Shown: in pieces, positions 1-5,799 of the stretch | Layout: the number at the start of each line of letters is the position of its first letter | Position numbering within the stretch: position 1 is the first letter of the stretch | Assembly (NCBI GenBank): GCA_013694685.1 | Contig: JACDBY010000123.1 | Location: forward strand, 1-7,154 | Source of the DNA: Actinomycetota bacterium | GTDB lineage: Bacteria; Actinomycetota; Thermoleophilia; Gaiellales; Gaiellaceae | Length of the DNA stretch: 7,154 nucleotides | Reading direction: 5' to 3' | Program-made: the position numbers and the translations under genes | The notes under the pieces: generated by a model | Database searches by the model: none | What the model was told of the DNA's origin: nothing | Seen by the model: only the letters and a program-made list of their open reading frames with translations

Positions 1-1
1 G

Positions 2-262
2 CTCGAGACGCAGGTCGACGACATCGGACGGGGGTTCGAGATAATCAAGCGGGTGATCGAGGAAGTGCAGGCGATAGGTGTCTTCCGCGCAGACCTGGAC
101 GCGCGCCTCGCGAGCTGGGTCGTCTACGGAGGGCTCGAGGAGATCCTCACCGGCTGGGTCATGGGCCGGCTACCGGACGGCGACGAGGAGGTCGCCCGTG
201 CCGAGCGGACGATCGTCGATCTCGTCTGCGGCGGCCTCGAGCGGGCCGCGACCGCCGTCTGA
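2..262 (+). CDS. TetR/AcrR-family transcriptional regulator, C-terminal fragment (5' end outside window)
   Basis: The frame is open from base 2 and ends with TGA at 260-262, giving 86 residues that lack a start and the N-terminal helix-turn-helix. The residues form amphipathic helices: an IKRVIEEVQAIGVFRADLD stretch, then a helix with VVYGGLEEILTGWVMGR, then a final helix with TIVDLVCGGLERA. The pattern EExQxxGxFRxDLD, followed by GxLEExxTGWVxGR and a closing leucine-rich helix, is typical of the ligand-binding and dimerisation domain of FadR/AcrR-like TetR repressors, many of which sense acyl-CoAs. An internal GTG at 53 could start a short ORF, but the homologous pattern begins upstream, so this is the tail of a longer gene. 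A hairpin follows 9 nt after the stop. It may control the acyl-CoA dehydrogenase pair 0.6-2 kb downstream; that is inferred from family and context only. Confidence 0.72.
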   Translation, partial: LETQVDDIGRGFEIIKRVIEEVQAIGVFRADLDARLASWVVYGGLEEILTGWVMGRLPDGDEEVARAERTIVDLVCGGLERAATAV

Positions 263-271
263 CCCAGGCGA

Positions 272-295
272 AGCACGGCGTGACACGCTCGTGCT
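272..295 (+). terminator. Hairpin after the TetR gene, probable terminator
   Basis: AGCACGGCG at 272-280 pairs with CGC and CGTGCT at 286-295, with one bulged T at 289 and the five-base loop TGACA. It starts 9 nt after the TGA stop. There is no U-tract, which is common for hairpin terminators in high-GC actinobacteria. Termination is inferred from position and structure. Confidence 0.45.
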
Positions 296-343
296 CGGCT
301 CGCAGGGCTTGCGACCACCACGAAGGGACTCACGCGTAGGCCC

Positions 344-349
344 TAGGCT
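344..349 (+). promoter_or_regulatory. -10 box (TAGGCT) for a leaderless start of the GNAT pseudogene
   Basis: TAGGCT fits the TANNNT -10 pattern and ends 6 nt before the ATG at 356. Transcription would then begin at or next to the start codon, giving a leaderless mRNA. No Shine-Dalgarno sequence is visible. No convincing -35 is seen. The same geometry occurs at 4790-4795, ahead of the short-chain dehydrogenase. Confidence 0.5.
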
Positions 350-355
350 CGAAGC

Positions 356-709
356 ATGACGCCTTTCCCCCGGGCGCCGAGGTGCTCGCGGAGCGGGACG
401 GCTGCGTGCTGCGCACGGCGGCTCGACATCGACCTGCCGGCGATCGACGAACTCACGATCGCCTGCTATCGCCGATCCTCGAGAGCTACGTGTCGATGCT
501 GGGCGAGGAGTGCTACGCGGCGGTCAGGCACGATCCGGAGCTCACCTGGGAGGAGCGGAAAACCCGCCAGAACAGAGATCTACGCCCGGCATCCCGAAGG
601 CCTCGACGACGCTCACATTCCGGCCCGGCGCGCATATGAAGCCGTCGGCTTCGACCGGCCGGTGCCCGGGGTCGAGTACTGGCAGGACCTGTCGGAGCGC
701 GTGGACTAG
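356..709 (+). pseudogene. Decayed GNAT-family N-acetyltransferase
   Basis: Recognisable GNAT pieces are spread over two frames. VLAERDGCVLRTA (from 382) is in the frame of base 1. RLDIDLPAIDELTIACY (from 419) is in the frame of base 2. PILESYVSMLGEECYAAV and the following DPELTWEERKTRQNRDL (from 472) return to the first frame. YARHPE joined to GLDDAHIPARRAYEAVGF and VEYWQDL (from 581 to the TAG at 707-709) is in the second. This needs at least three frameshifts, near 418, 470 and 580, and a fourth if ATG 356 was the start. HPE runs straight into GLDDAHIPARRAYE, so the central beta-sheet and the Q/RxxGxG/A acetyl-CoA loop are missing, roughly 75-85 residues compared with what I know of such proteins. 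With the core gone it cannot be an active acetyltransferase. Sequencing error might explain a shift but not the internal deletion. Substrate unknown. Confidence 0.75.
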
Positions 710-720
710 TGCCGCGTCTC

Positions 721-758
721 GCAGCGTTCCACCGGAAACTGCCCCGGTGGAACGTTGC
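721..758. terminator. Long perfect hairpin, terminator or REP-like palindrome
   Basis: CGTTCCACCGG at 725-735 is exactly repeated in inverse orientation at 744-754, with an 8-nt loop. GCA (721-723) and TGC (756-758) extend the stem past one G-T wobble pair, giving about 15 pairs. It lies 11 nt after the pseudogene stop and 76 nt beyond the stop of the convergent acyl-CoA dehydrogenase, so it could terminate from both sides. There is no T-tract on either strand. Confidence 0.6.
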
Positions 759-774
759 GATTCCGGCGGCACCA

Positions 775-796
775 GGTGCCGGACAGGTCCGGCACC
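775..796. repeat. Second GC-rich palindrome between convergent genes
   Basis: GGTGCCGGAC at 775-784 is a perfect inverted match to GTCCGGCACC at 787-796, separated by AG only. In RNA the innermost pair or two would open to form the loop. It sits 17 nt from the hairpin at 721-758 and 37 nt from the stop of the minus-strand dehydrogenase, so it may be that gene's terminator. The shape also resembles dispersed intergenic palindromes of actinobacteria. Confidence 0.55.
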
Positions 797-833
797 CACA
801 CCGGTTTGCGGCGAGACGTTAGGAGACGACGCA

Positions 834-2030
834 CTAATCGCGCCCGAAGGCGTTCTCGCCGGTCAGCGCCTGGCCGACGACGAGCGTGTGCACCTCGTGC
901 GTCCCCTCGTACGTAAGGACGGACTCCAGGTTCAACATGTGGCGGATCACGGGGTACTCGAGCGTGATCCCGTTGCCACCGAGGATCGTCCGCGCGGAGC
1001 GGCACACCTCGAGCGCCCCTCGCACGTTCCCCATCTTCCCGAGACTCACGTGCTCGGGCCTGAGGGTGCCCTGATCCTTCATGCGACCAACGTGGAGGGC
1101 GACGAGCAACCCGCGGTTCACCTCGAGCGCCATCTCGGCGAGCTTCTGCTGCGTCAGCTGGTAGGCCGAGATGGGCTTGCCGAAGACGATGCGCTCCTTC
1201 GCGTAGGAGAGCGCCTCCTCGAAGCACGCTCTCGCCGCGCCGACCGCACCCCACACGATCCCGTAGCGCGCCTCGTTGAGGCACGAGAGCGGACCACGCA
1301 GCGTCGAGACCTCGGGAAACATCGCGTCGGCCCGGACGCGAACGTCCTGTAGGACGAGCTCCGACGTGACCGACGCGCGCAGGGAGATCTTCTTGTGGAT
1401 CTCGGGAGCGGTGAAGCCGGGCGTCCCCTGCTCGACGAGGAAGCCGCGGATCTCGCCGTCGTCGGTTCGAGCCCAGACGACCGCCACGTCGGCGATCGAG
1501 CCGTTCGTGATCCACATCTTCGCGCCATTCAGGATCCAGTCCGAGCCGGCGCGCTTCGCATGGGTTCGCATCGCCCCCGGGTCGGACCCGGCGTCGGGCT
1601 CTGTCAGGCCGAAGCAGCCGATCACCTCGCCGCGATGCATCGCCGGCAGCCAGCGCTCCTTCTGCTCTTCGGAGCCGAAGCGCCAGATCGCGAACATCGC
1701 GAGCGAGCCCTGCACGGACACCGCGCTGCGGACGCCGGAGTCGCCTGCCTCGAGCTCCAGGCAGGCGAGCCCGTAGGCGACCGCGCTCGCGCCGGGCAGC
1801 CCGTAGCCGTCGAGGTGCATCCCGAAGAGCCCGAGCTCCGCGAGCTCCTGCACGATCTCGCGCGGCAGGATCCCCTGCTCGAACCAGTCTCCGACGTCGG
1901 GCAGGACGCGGTCGCGGACGAACTGCCTGACCGTGTCGCGGATCGCCCGCTCCTCGTCGTCGAGCAGCGCGTCGAGGGCCAGGAAGTCGAGCGGGTCGAG
2001 CGCGGTCGGTTGGGCGGTCGTCGTGGCCAC
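834..2030 (-). CDS. gcdH: Glutaryl-CoA dehydrogenase-like acyl-CoA dehydrogenase
   Basis: The product is a 398-residue cytosolic flavoenzyme, full length for the family. It is expected to oxidise glutaryl-CoA and decarboxylate it to crotonyl-CoA, passing electrons to electron-transfer flavoprotein (lysine, tryptophan or aromatic degradation). The N-terminal helical domain covers about 20-130. The FAD/substrate signature GCFGLTEPDAGSDP is at 138-151, KMWITNG at 171-177 and SLRASVTSEL at 216-225. The C-terminal helical domain has LNEARYGIVWGA (251-262) and LTYEGTHEVHTLVVG (372-386). E375 in YEGT is the expected catalytic base. R101 and S105 in SGVRSAVSVQGSL match the Arg/Ser that hold the glutaryl carboxylate in characterised enzymes, which argues against a plain fatty acyl-CoA dehydrogenase. 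The start is GTG at 2030, with GGAGAG (2035-2040) 4 nt upstream. It is divergent from a second acyl-CoA dehydrogenase. Substrate choice is inferred from motifs. Confidence 0.88.
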   Translation of the reverse strand: MATTTAQPTALDPLDFLALDALLDDEERAIRDTVRQFVRDRVLPDVGDWFEQGILPREIVQELAELGLFGMHLDGYGLPGASAVAYGLACLELEAGDSGVRSAVSVQGSLAMFAIWRFGSEEQKERWLPAMHRGEVIGCFGLTEPDAGSDPGAMRTHAKRAGSDWILNGAKMWITNGSIADVAVVWARTDDGEIRGFLVEQGTPGFTAPEIHKKISLRASVTSELVLQDVRVRADAMFPEVSTLRGPLSCLNEARYGIVWGAVGAARACFEEALSYAKERIVFGKPISAYQLTQQKLAEMALEVNRGLLVALHVGRMKDQGTLRPEHVSLGKMGNVRGALEVCRSARTILGGNGITLEYPVIRHMLNLESVLTYEGTHEVHTLVVGQALTGENAFGRD

Positions 2031-2073
2031 TGAGCTCTCCGTGTGGTCGAGTTGCCCCGGGCGGGGTCATCGG

Positions 2074-2079
2074 ATTGTA
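2074..2079 (-). promoter_or_regulatory. Candidate -10 box for the minus-strand dehydrogenase
   Basis: On the minus strand this reads TACAAT, a good TANNNT -10 box. Transcription would start near 2067, leaving a leader of about 37 nt that contains the GGAGAG ribosome site and a short CCCC/GGGG hairpin at 2055-2066. No good -35 is present at the expected spacing, so the call is tentative. Confidence 0.35.
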
Positions 2080-2176
2080 GGCGGGGGAGCGGGGAGGGCG
2101 GCGAGCGTCCTCCGAACGCTCCTGGATTGTCACACAGCCTGCCGTGCGAGCTCTGGCCGCGGCGCGGGGGTCGGGC

Positions 2177-2182
2177 TACAGT
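2177..2182 (+). promoter_or_regulatory. Candidate -10 box for the plus-strand acyl-CoA dehydrogenase
   Basis: TACAGT matches TANNNT. The predicted start near 2189 gives a leader of about 30 nt with GGGAG at 2208-2212, 6 nt before the ATG at 2219. The -35 region is GC-rich and shows no recognisable box, as is usual for regulated high-GC promoters. The operator-like palindrome begins 4 nt downstream. Confidence 0.45.
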
Positions 2183-2204
2183 ATTGACTGACTAGTCAAT
2201 CGAA
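2183..2204. promoter_or_regulatory. TetR-type operator palindrome in the divergent dehydrogenase control region
   Basis: The core GACTGACTAGTCAATC (2186-2201) is a 16-bp palindrome centred on CTAG with one mismatched pair. The central TGACTAGTCA (2189-2198) is perfect. A second reading has ATTGACT (2183-2189) and AGTCAAT (2194-2200) as perfect arms around GACT. Length, CTAG centre and TGAC half-sites resemble operators of TetR/FadR-like repressors of acyl-CoA metabolism. It covers the predicted start of the plus-strand gene, so a bound repressor would block that promoter. It lies about 105 bp from the minus-strand -10, so direct control of that gene is less certain. The cognate regulator is inferred, not seen. 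Confidence 0.6.
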
Positions 2205-2218
2205 TTCGGGAGCCGGCG

Positions 2219-3397
<1,179 letters not shown>

Positions 3398-3409
3398 TCT
3401 TTGTTCGCC

Positions 3410-3444
3410 AAGCAGGATTCGGCTGACGCCGAATCCTGCGGCTT
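3410..3444. terminator. Strong hairpin between convergent genes, probable bidirectional terminator
   Basis: GCAGGATTCGGC (3412-3423) is a perfect 12-bp inverted match to GCCGAATCCTGC (3428-3439), with the loop TGAC. Outer AAGC/GCTT can add pairs across a small bulge. It begins 12 nt after the dehydrogenase stop at 3397 and lies about 100 nt past the stop of the convergent winged-helix gene. It lacks a T-tract in both directions. Confidence 0.65.
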
Positions 3445-3547
3445 GATCCGCGCCTGCGGCGGGGCAGACCCCTGAAGGCGCCCGCCGTCGCGGTCGCAAC
3501 GGCCCGTCGGTAGATGCCGCGCTCGACTTCGAGCCTGCGATCCTCGG

Positions 3548-4720
3548 CTAGCGGGCGAGCCCGCGCTGGAACAGCGGCAGGAAGCCGGGTGAGAAGCGCG
3601 CCTCACCGAGCCATTCCCGCAGCCTGGCCGCCTCCGCCTCGACGGCCGCGACTGCGTCCCGGCCCACGTCCTCCAGTAGCTCGAAGACGATCTCACCGTC
3701 ACGTCGCTGCGACCAGCCGCCGACGACGCGTCCATCCCACCAGACGGTCGGGCCCGCGTTGCCGTTCGAGTCGAAGAGAACCGCGGCGTGGGGGCCGAGG
3801 TACCACTCGCGCTCCTTCCAGCCCATCGTCGTCGGATCGAGTGTCGGCAGTAGCGCTGCCCACGGCTCGGGTCGCTCGGTCGCTTCGAGGTCACCGGCGA
3901 GCACGAGTCCAACCGCGCCGTCCAGGTCCACCTCGACGTGCGGCACCGCAGCGAGCGCGGCGCGGGTCTCGCGCGCCGTCCAGCCCGTCCACCAGCGCAC
4001 GTCGGTCTCGGTCGCAGGCCCGAACGCGGCGAGCCAGCGGCGCAGGAGCTCCGCCTGGGCGACGGCAGGCTCGACCGACTCCACCTCACCGAGCCAGTCC
4101 CTCACGAGCAGCCAGCGGTATTGGGCGTTCGTCCACGACGTTCGCGGACGGCCGCGAGCGAGCGCACCTTCCGCCGCGAGAAGAGGAAGAATGCGCGAGC
4201 CTGCGCTGACGCTCGCCTCCCAGCGGGTTCCCGCCCCGAGGCGGAGCTTCGTCGCGAGGAGCGGCTCGGCGCGTGAAAGATCGCCGGTGAACGCCTCGCC
4301 GCGCTCCTCGACCACGCGGAGCGCGACCGCGGCAGCGTCGTCGAGCCAGCGGCCGGGGTCGTCCGAGACGCCACTCCGCGCGACGAATCCCTCGAGCCGC
4401 GTCCGCTCGCGGGCGGCGATCGTCCGGGTGCACGCCGCATGGACGATCTCCGCCAGCTCGCGCGGGACGACCCACAGCGTCCGTCGCATGCCCAGCAGCC
4501 GGACGAGCGACCGCTCGTCGTAGAGCGCTCGCTCCAGGTCGCCCACCTCGAAGCCGCGCGTCCGCGCCCAGGTCGAGAGAAACACGGTCGCGGCATCGCT
4601 CGAATGCAGCGCCACGACGGCGATGGCAGTGTCGAGAGCCGACTCGCTGTGGGCCTCCGATGCCAGCCGGTGACGTTGCGCAAGGCGCCTGCGGCGCTCG
4701 TCAGACCCGATCCGCTCCAT
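3548..4720 (-). CDS. Winged-helix DNA-binding protein, HTH_42 (YcaQ/AlkZ-related) family
   Basis: The 390-residue product matches the HTH_42 architecture of tandem winged-helix domains with a C-terminal beta-rich domain. Recognisable blocks are RRRRLAQRHRLAS (9-21), VVALHSSDAATVFLSTWAR (35-53), LVRLLGMRRTLWVVP (72-86), LLRRWLAAFGPATETDVRWW (225-244), and a C-terminal part with LLPTLDPTTMGWKER (290-304) and VWWDGRVVGGW (326-336). Characterised relatives such as AlkZ and YcaQ are DNA glycosylases that unhook interstrand crosslinks, using a QxQ or QxD motif in the first block. Here that block reads LHSSD, so glycosylase activity is doubtful and the function is unknown. There is no signal peptide or membrane segment. 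ATG 4720 has GGAAA upstream at a suitable distance and starts just before the conserved RRxRLxxRH. An in-frame GTG at 4765 would add 15 residues but would place the start inside a palindrome. It is divergent from the short-chain dehydrogenase, 81 bp away. Confidence 0.82.
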   Translation of the reverse strand: MERIGSDERRRRLAQRHRLASEAHSESALDTAIAVVALHSSDAATVFLSTWARTRGFEVGDLERALYDERSLVRLLGMRRTLWVVPRELAEIVHAACTRTIAARERTRLEGFVARSGVSDDPGRWLDDAAAVALRVVEERGEAFTGDLSRAEPLLATKLRLGAGTRWEASVSAGSRILPLLAAEGALARGRPRTSWTNAQYRWLLVRDWLGEVESVEPAVAQAELLRRWLAAFGPATETDVRWWTGWTARETRAALAAVPHVEVDLDGAVGLVLAGDLEATERPEPWAALLPTLDPTTMGWKEREWYLGPHAAVLFDSNGNAGPTVWWDGRVVGGWSQRRDGEIVFELLEDVGRDAVAAVEAEAARLREWLGEARFSPGFLPLFQRGLAR

Positions 4721-4746
4721 CGCGATTTCCAAGCGCCTGTGACAAC

Positions 4747-4769
4747 GCTTGTGTTGATTCAACACGAGC
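4747..4769. promoter_or_regulatory. 23-bp operator-like palindrome between divergent genes
   Basis: GTGTTGA (4751-4757) and TCAACAC (4759-4765) are perfect arms around a single T. GCT (4747-4749) and AGC (4767-4769) extend them past one mismatch, giving 11-nt half-sites. It lies in the 81-bp gap between the winged-helix and short-chain dehydrogenase starts and touches the position expected for the latter's -35 box. This is the geometry of a dimeric repressor site. The binding protein is not identified. Confidence 0.6.
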
Positions 4770-4789
4770 CGAGCCTGTCGCCGACGCCG

Positions 4790-4795
4790 TAGCAT
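4790..4795 (+). promoter_or_regulatory. -10 box (TAGCAT) for leaderless short-chain dehydrogenase mRNA
   Basis: TAGCAT matches TANNNT and ends 6 nt before the ATG at 4802, so the predicted first transcribed base is at the start codon. No properly spaced Shine-Dalgarno sequence exists between them. The -35 position (about 4767-4772) is GC-rich and adjoins the palindrome at 4747-4769. Confidence 0.55.
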
Positions 4796-4801
4796 CGTGG
4801 G

Positions 4802-5632
4802 ATGGCACTCGAGATCGACCTCTCCGGCAGGGTTGCGCTCGTCACCGGAGGCTCGCGTGGGCTCGGCCGCGCCGACGCGCTGACACTTGCCCGCGCGGGA
4901 GCTGACGTCGCGATCGCCGACATCCTCGTCGAGTCGGACACGAGCGCCGCCGAGGAATACGGCGTCCTCGCGCAGGCGGCCGTCGCGCAGGGGATGGTGC
5001 ATACCGAGTCGACCGCCGAGGAGATCCGGTCGCTCGGCCGACGCGCCCTCGTGGTGCGCTGCGACGTCACGGACCGCGAGCAGGTCGCGAGCGCAGTGGC
5101 CGAGGTCGCCGAGCTGCTCGGGCCGGTCGACATCCTCGTCAACAACGCCGGCACCCTCGACCACGCCGCACAGTTCCACGAGCAACGACCGGAGCTCTGG
5201 GAGCGAGACCTCCGCGTCAACCTGACGGGTGCCTTCAATTGCGCGCAGGCCGTCTGGTCTCCGATGCGCGAGCGTCAGTGGGGGAGGATCGTGAACATGG
5301 CCTCCGTCGCCGGCACGCTCGGCGGCTTCGGACAGGCGAGCTACTCGACCACGAAGGCCGGCATTCTCGGGCTGACCAAGACGCTCGCGCTGGAGGGAGG
5401 CCGCCACGGCATCACCTGCAACGCGATCGTGCCCGGGATCATCGGCACCGAGGCGTTCCACATGGCAAACGAGGCAATGAACGAGCGCATCGCGAGTCGC
5501 ACCGTCTTCAAGCGCCCAGGTGAGCCGCAGGACGTCGCGAACGCGATCGCGTTTCTCTGCTCGGATCTCGCGTCGTACGTGACCGGCGTTGCCTTCAACG
5601 TCTCGGGCGGGGTCGAGCTCTTCGTGTTCTGA
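4802..5632 (+). CDS. Classical short-chain dehydrogenase/reductase (SDR)
   Basis: The product is a 276-residue NAD(P)-dependent oxidoreductase with a Rossmann fold. The coenzyme motif TGGSRGLG is at 15-22. D40 at the end of the second strand favours NAD(H) over NADP(H). CDVTD is at 87-91 and NNAG at 114-117. The catalytic tetrad is complete: N140 in RVNLTG, S168 in NMASVAG, Y181 and K185 in YSTTK. PGIIGTE (211-217) is the usual post-catalytic loop. Between the second and third strands (about 41-80) there is roughly 20 residues more than a FabG-like SDR has. Longer insertions here are known in mycofactocin-linked and some alcohol/diol-type SDRs. The C-terminus ends in a hydrophobic VELFVF where DGG-type ends are usual. 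The start is ATG 4802, apparently leaderless. Its substrate is unknown; 3-hydroxyacyl-CoA or a secondary alcohol would suit the catabolic neighbours but is a guess. Confidence 0.9.
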   Translation: MALEIDLSGRVALVTGGSRGLGRADALTLARAGADVAIADILVESDTSAAEEYGVLAQAAVAQGMVHTESTAEEIRSLGRRALVVRCDVTDREQVASAVAEVAELLGPVDILVNNAGTLDHAAQFHEQRPELWERDLRVNLTGAFNCAQAVWSPMRERQWGRIVNMASVAGTLGGFGQASYSTTKAGILGLTKTLALEGGRHGITCNAIVPGIIGTEAFHMANEAMNERIASRTVFKRPGEPQDVANAIAFLCSDLASYVTGVAFNVSGGVELFVF

Positions 5633-5636
5633 CACC

Positions 5637-5739
5637 GGGGACTGACCCCGACAGGGGTCTGTCCCCCGCGCTACGACCGATGCCTGTCGCAGATCGGCGC
5701 CGTTTGCGCGGGGGTCAGTCCCCTCCGGGGAAAGACCCC
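5637..5739. repeat. Inverted pair of REP-like GGGGTCNGNCCCC hairpins
   Basis: Hairpin one pairs GGGGACTGACCCC (5637-5649) with GGGGTCTGTCCCC (5654-5666), with one mismatch and the loop GACA. Hairpin two pairs GGGGTCAGTCCCC (5711-5723) with GGGGAAAGACCCC (5727-5739), with two mismatches and the loop TCC. The two units face each other: CTGTCCCCCGCG (5659-5670) and CGCGGGGGTCAG (5707-5718) are inverse copies with one mismatch. This doublet layout recalls REP/BIME elements. It starts 4 nt after the SDR stop, so the first hairpin could also terminate that transcript. Confidence 0.6.
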
Positions 5740-5744
5740 GGATA

Positions 5745-5773
5745 GATCCCCCGAAAACGGCAGTGATCCCCCG
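5745..5773 (+). repeat. Tandem GATCCCCCG boxes upstream of the VanW-type gene
   Basis: GATCCCCCG occurs at 5745-5753 and again at 5765-5773, exactly 20 bp apart, about two helical turns. The second copy covers the -35 position of the promoter at 5786-5791. This could be a tandem activator or response-regulator site. The C-run may instead be a remnant of the adjacent C-rich repeat. Confidence 0.3.
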
Positions 5774-5785
5774 TATGGGCTCGGC

Positions 5786-5791
5786 TAGAGT
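5786..5791 (+). promoter_or_regulatory. -10 box (TAGAGT) for the VanW-type gene
   Basis: TAGAGT matches TANNNT and ends 8 nt before the GTG at 5800, again consistent with a leaderless or nearly leaderless transcript. The GGGG at 5794-5797 is too close to GTG to act as a normal ribosome site. Confidence 0.45.
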
Positions 5792-5799
5792 TCGGGGCC

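Noticed and set aside
1395..2033. Long plus-strand open frames antisense to the glutaryl-type dehydrogenase (also 510-1352 and 1276-1776)
   Set aside because: Their translations are low-complexity Arg/Ala/Gly-rich or mirror the real gene. The minus-strand frame carries full family motifs from end to end.
2103..2121. GAGCGT/ACGCTC inverted repeat near the minus-strand promoter
   Set aside because: Six-base arms with a 7-nt spacer are likely by chance in this GC-rich region; too weak to call an operator.
2184..2189. TTGACT as a -35 box for the plus-strand dehydrogenase
   Set aside because: No TANNNT lies about 17 nt downstream, where the sequence is the GGGAG ribosome site. The hexamer is better explained as part of the palindromic operator.
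4763..4773. In-frame GTG at 4765 (minus strand) preceded by CAGGCT as an alternative leaderless start of the winged-helix gene
   Set aside because: CAGGCT lacks the conserved first T of the -10 box, and the extra 15 residues are not part of the family core. ATG 4720 has a usable GGAAA site.
5637..5739. Possible CRISPR repeat-spacer structure
   Set aside because: The units are inverted rather than direct, there are only two, and there are no regularly spaced unique spacers or cas genes.
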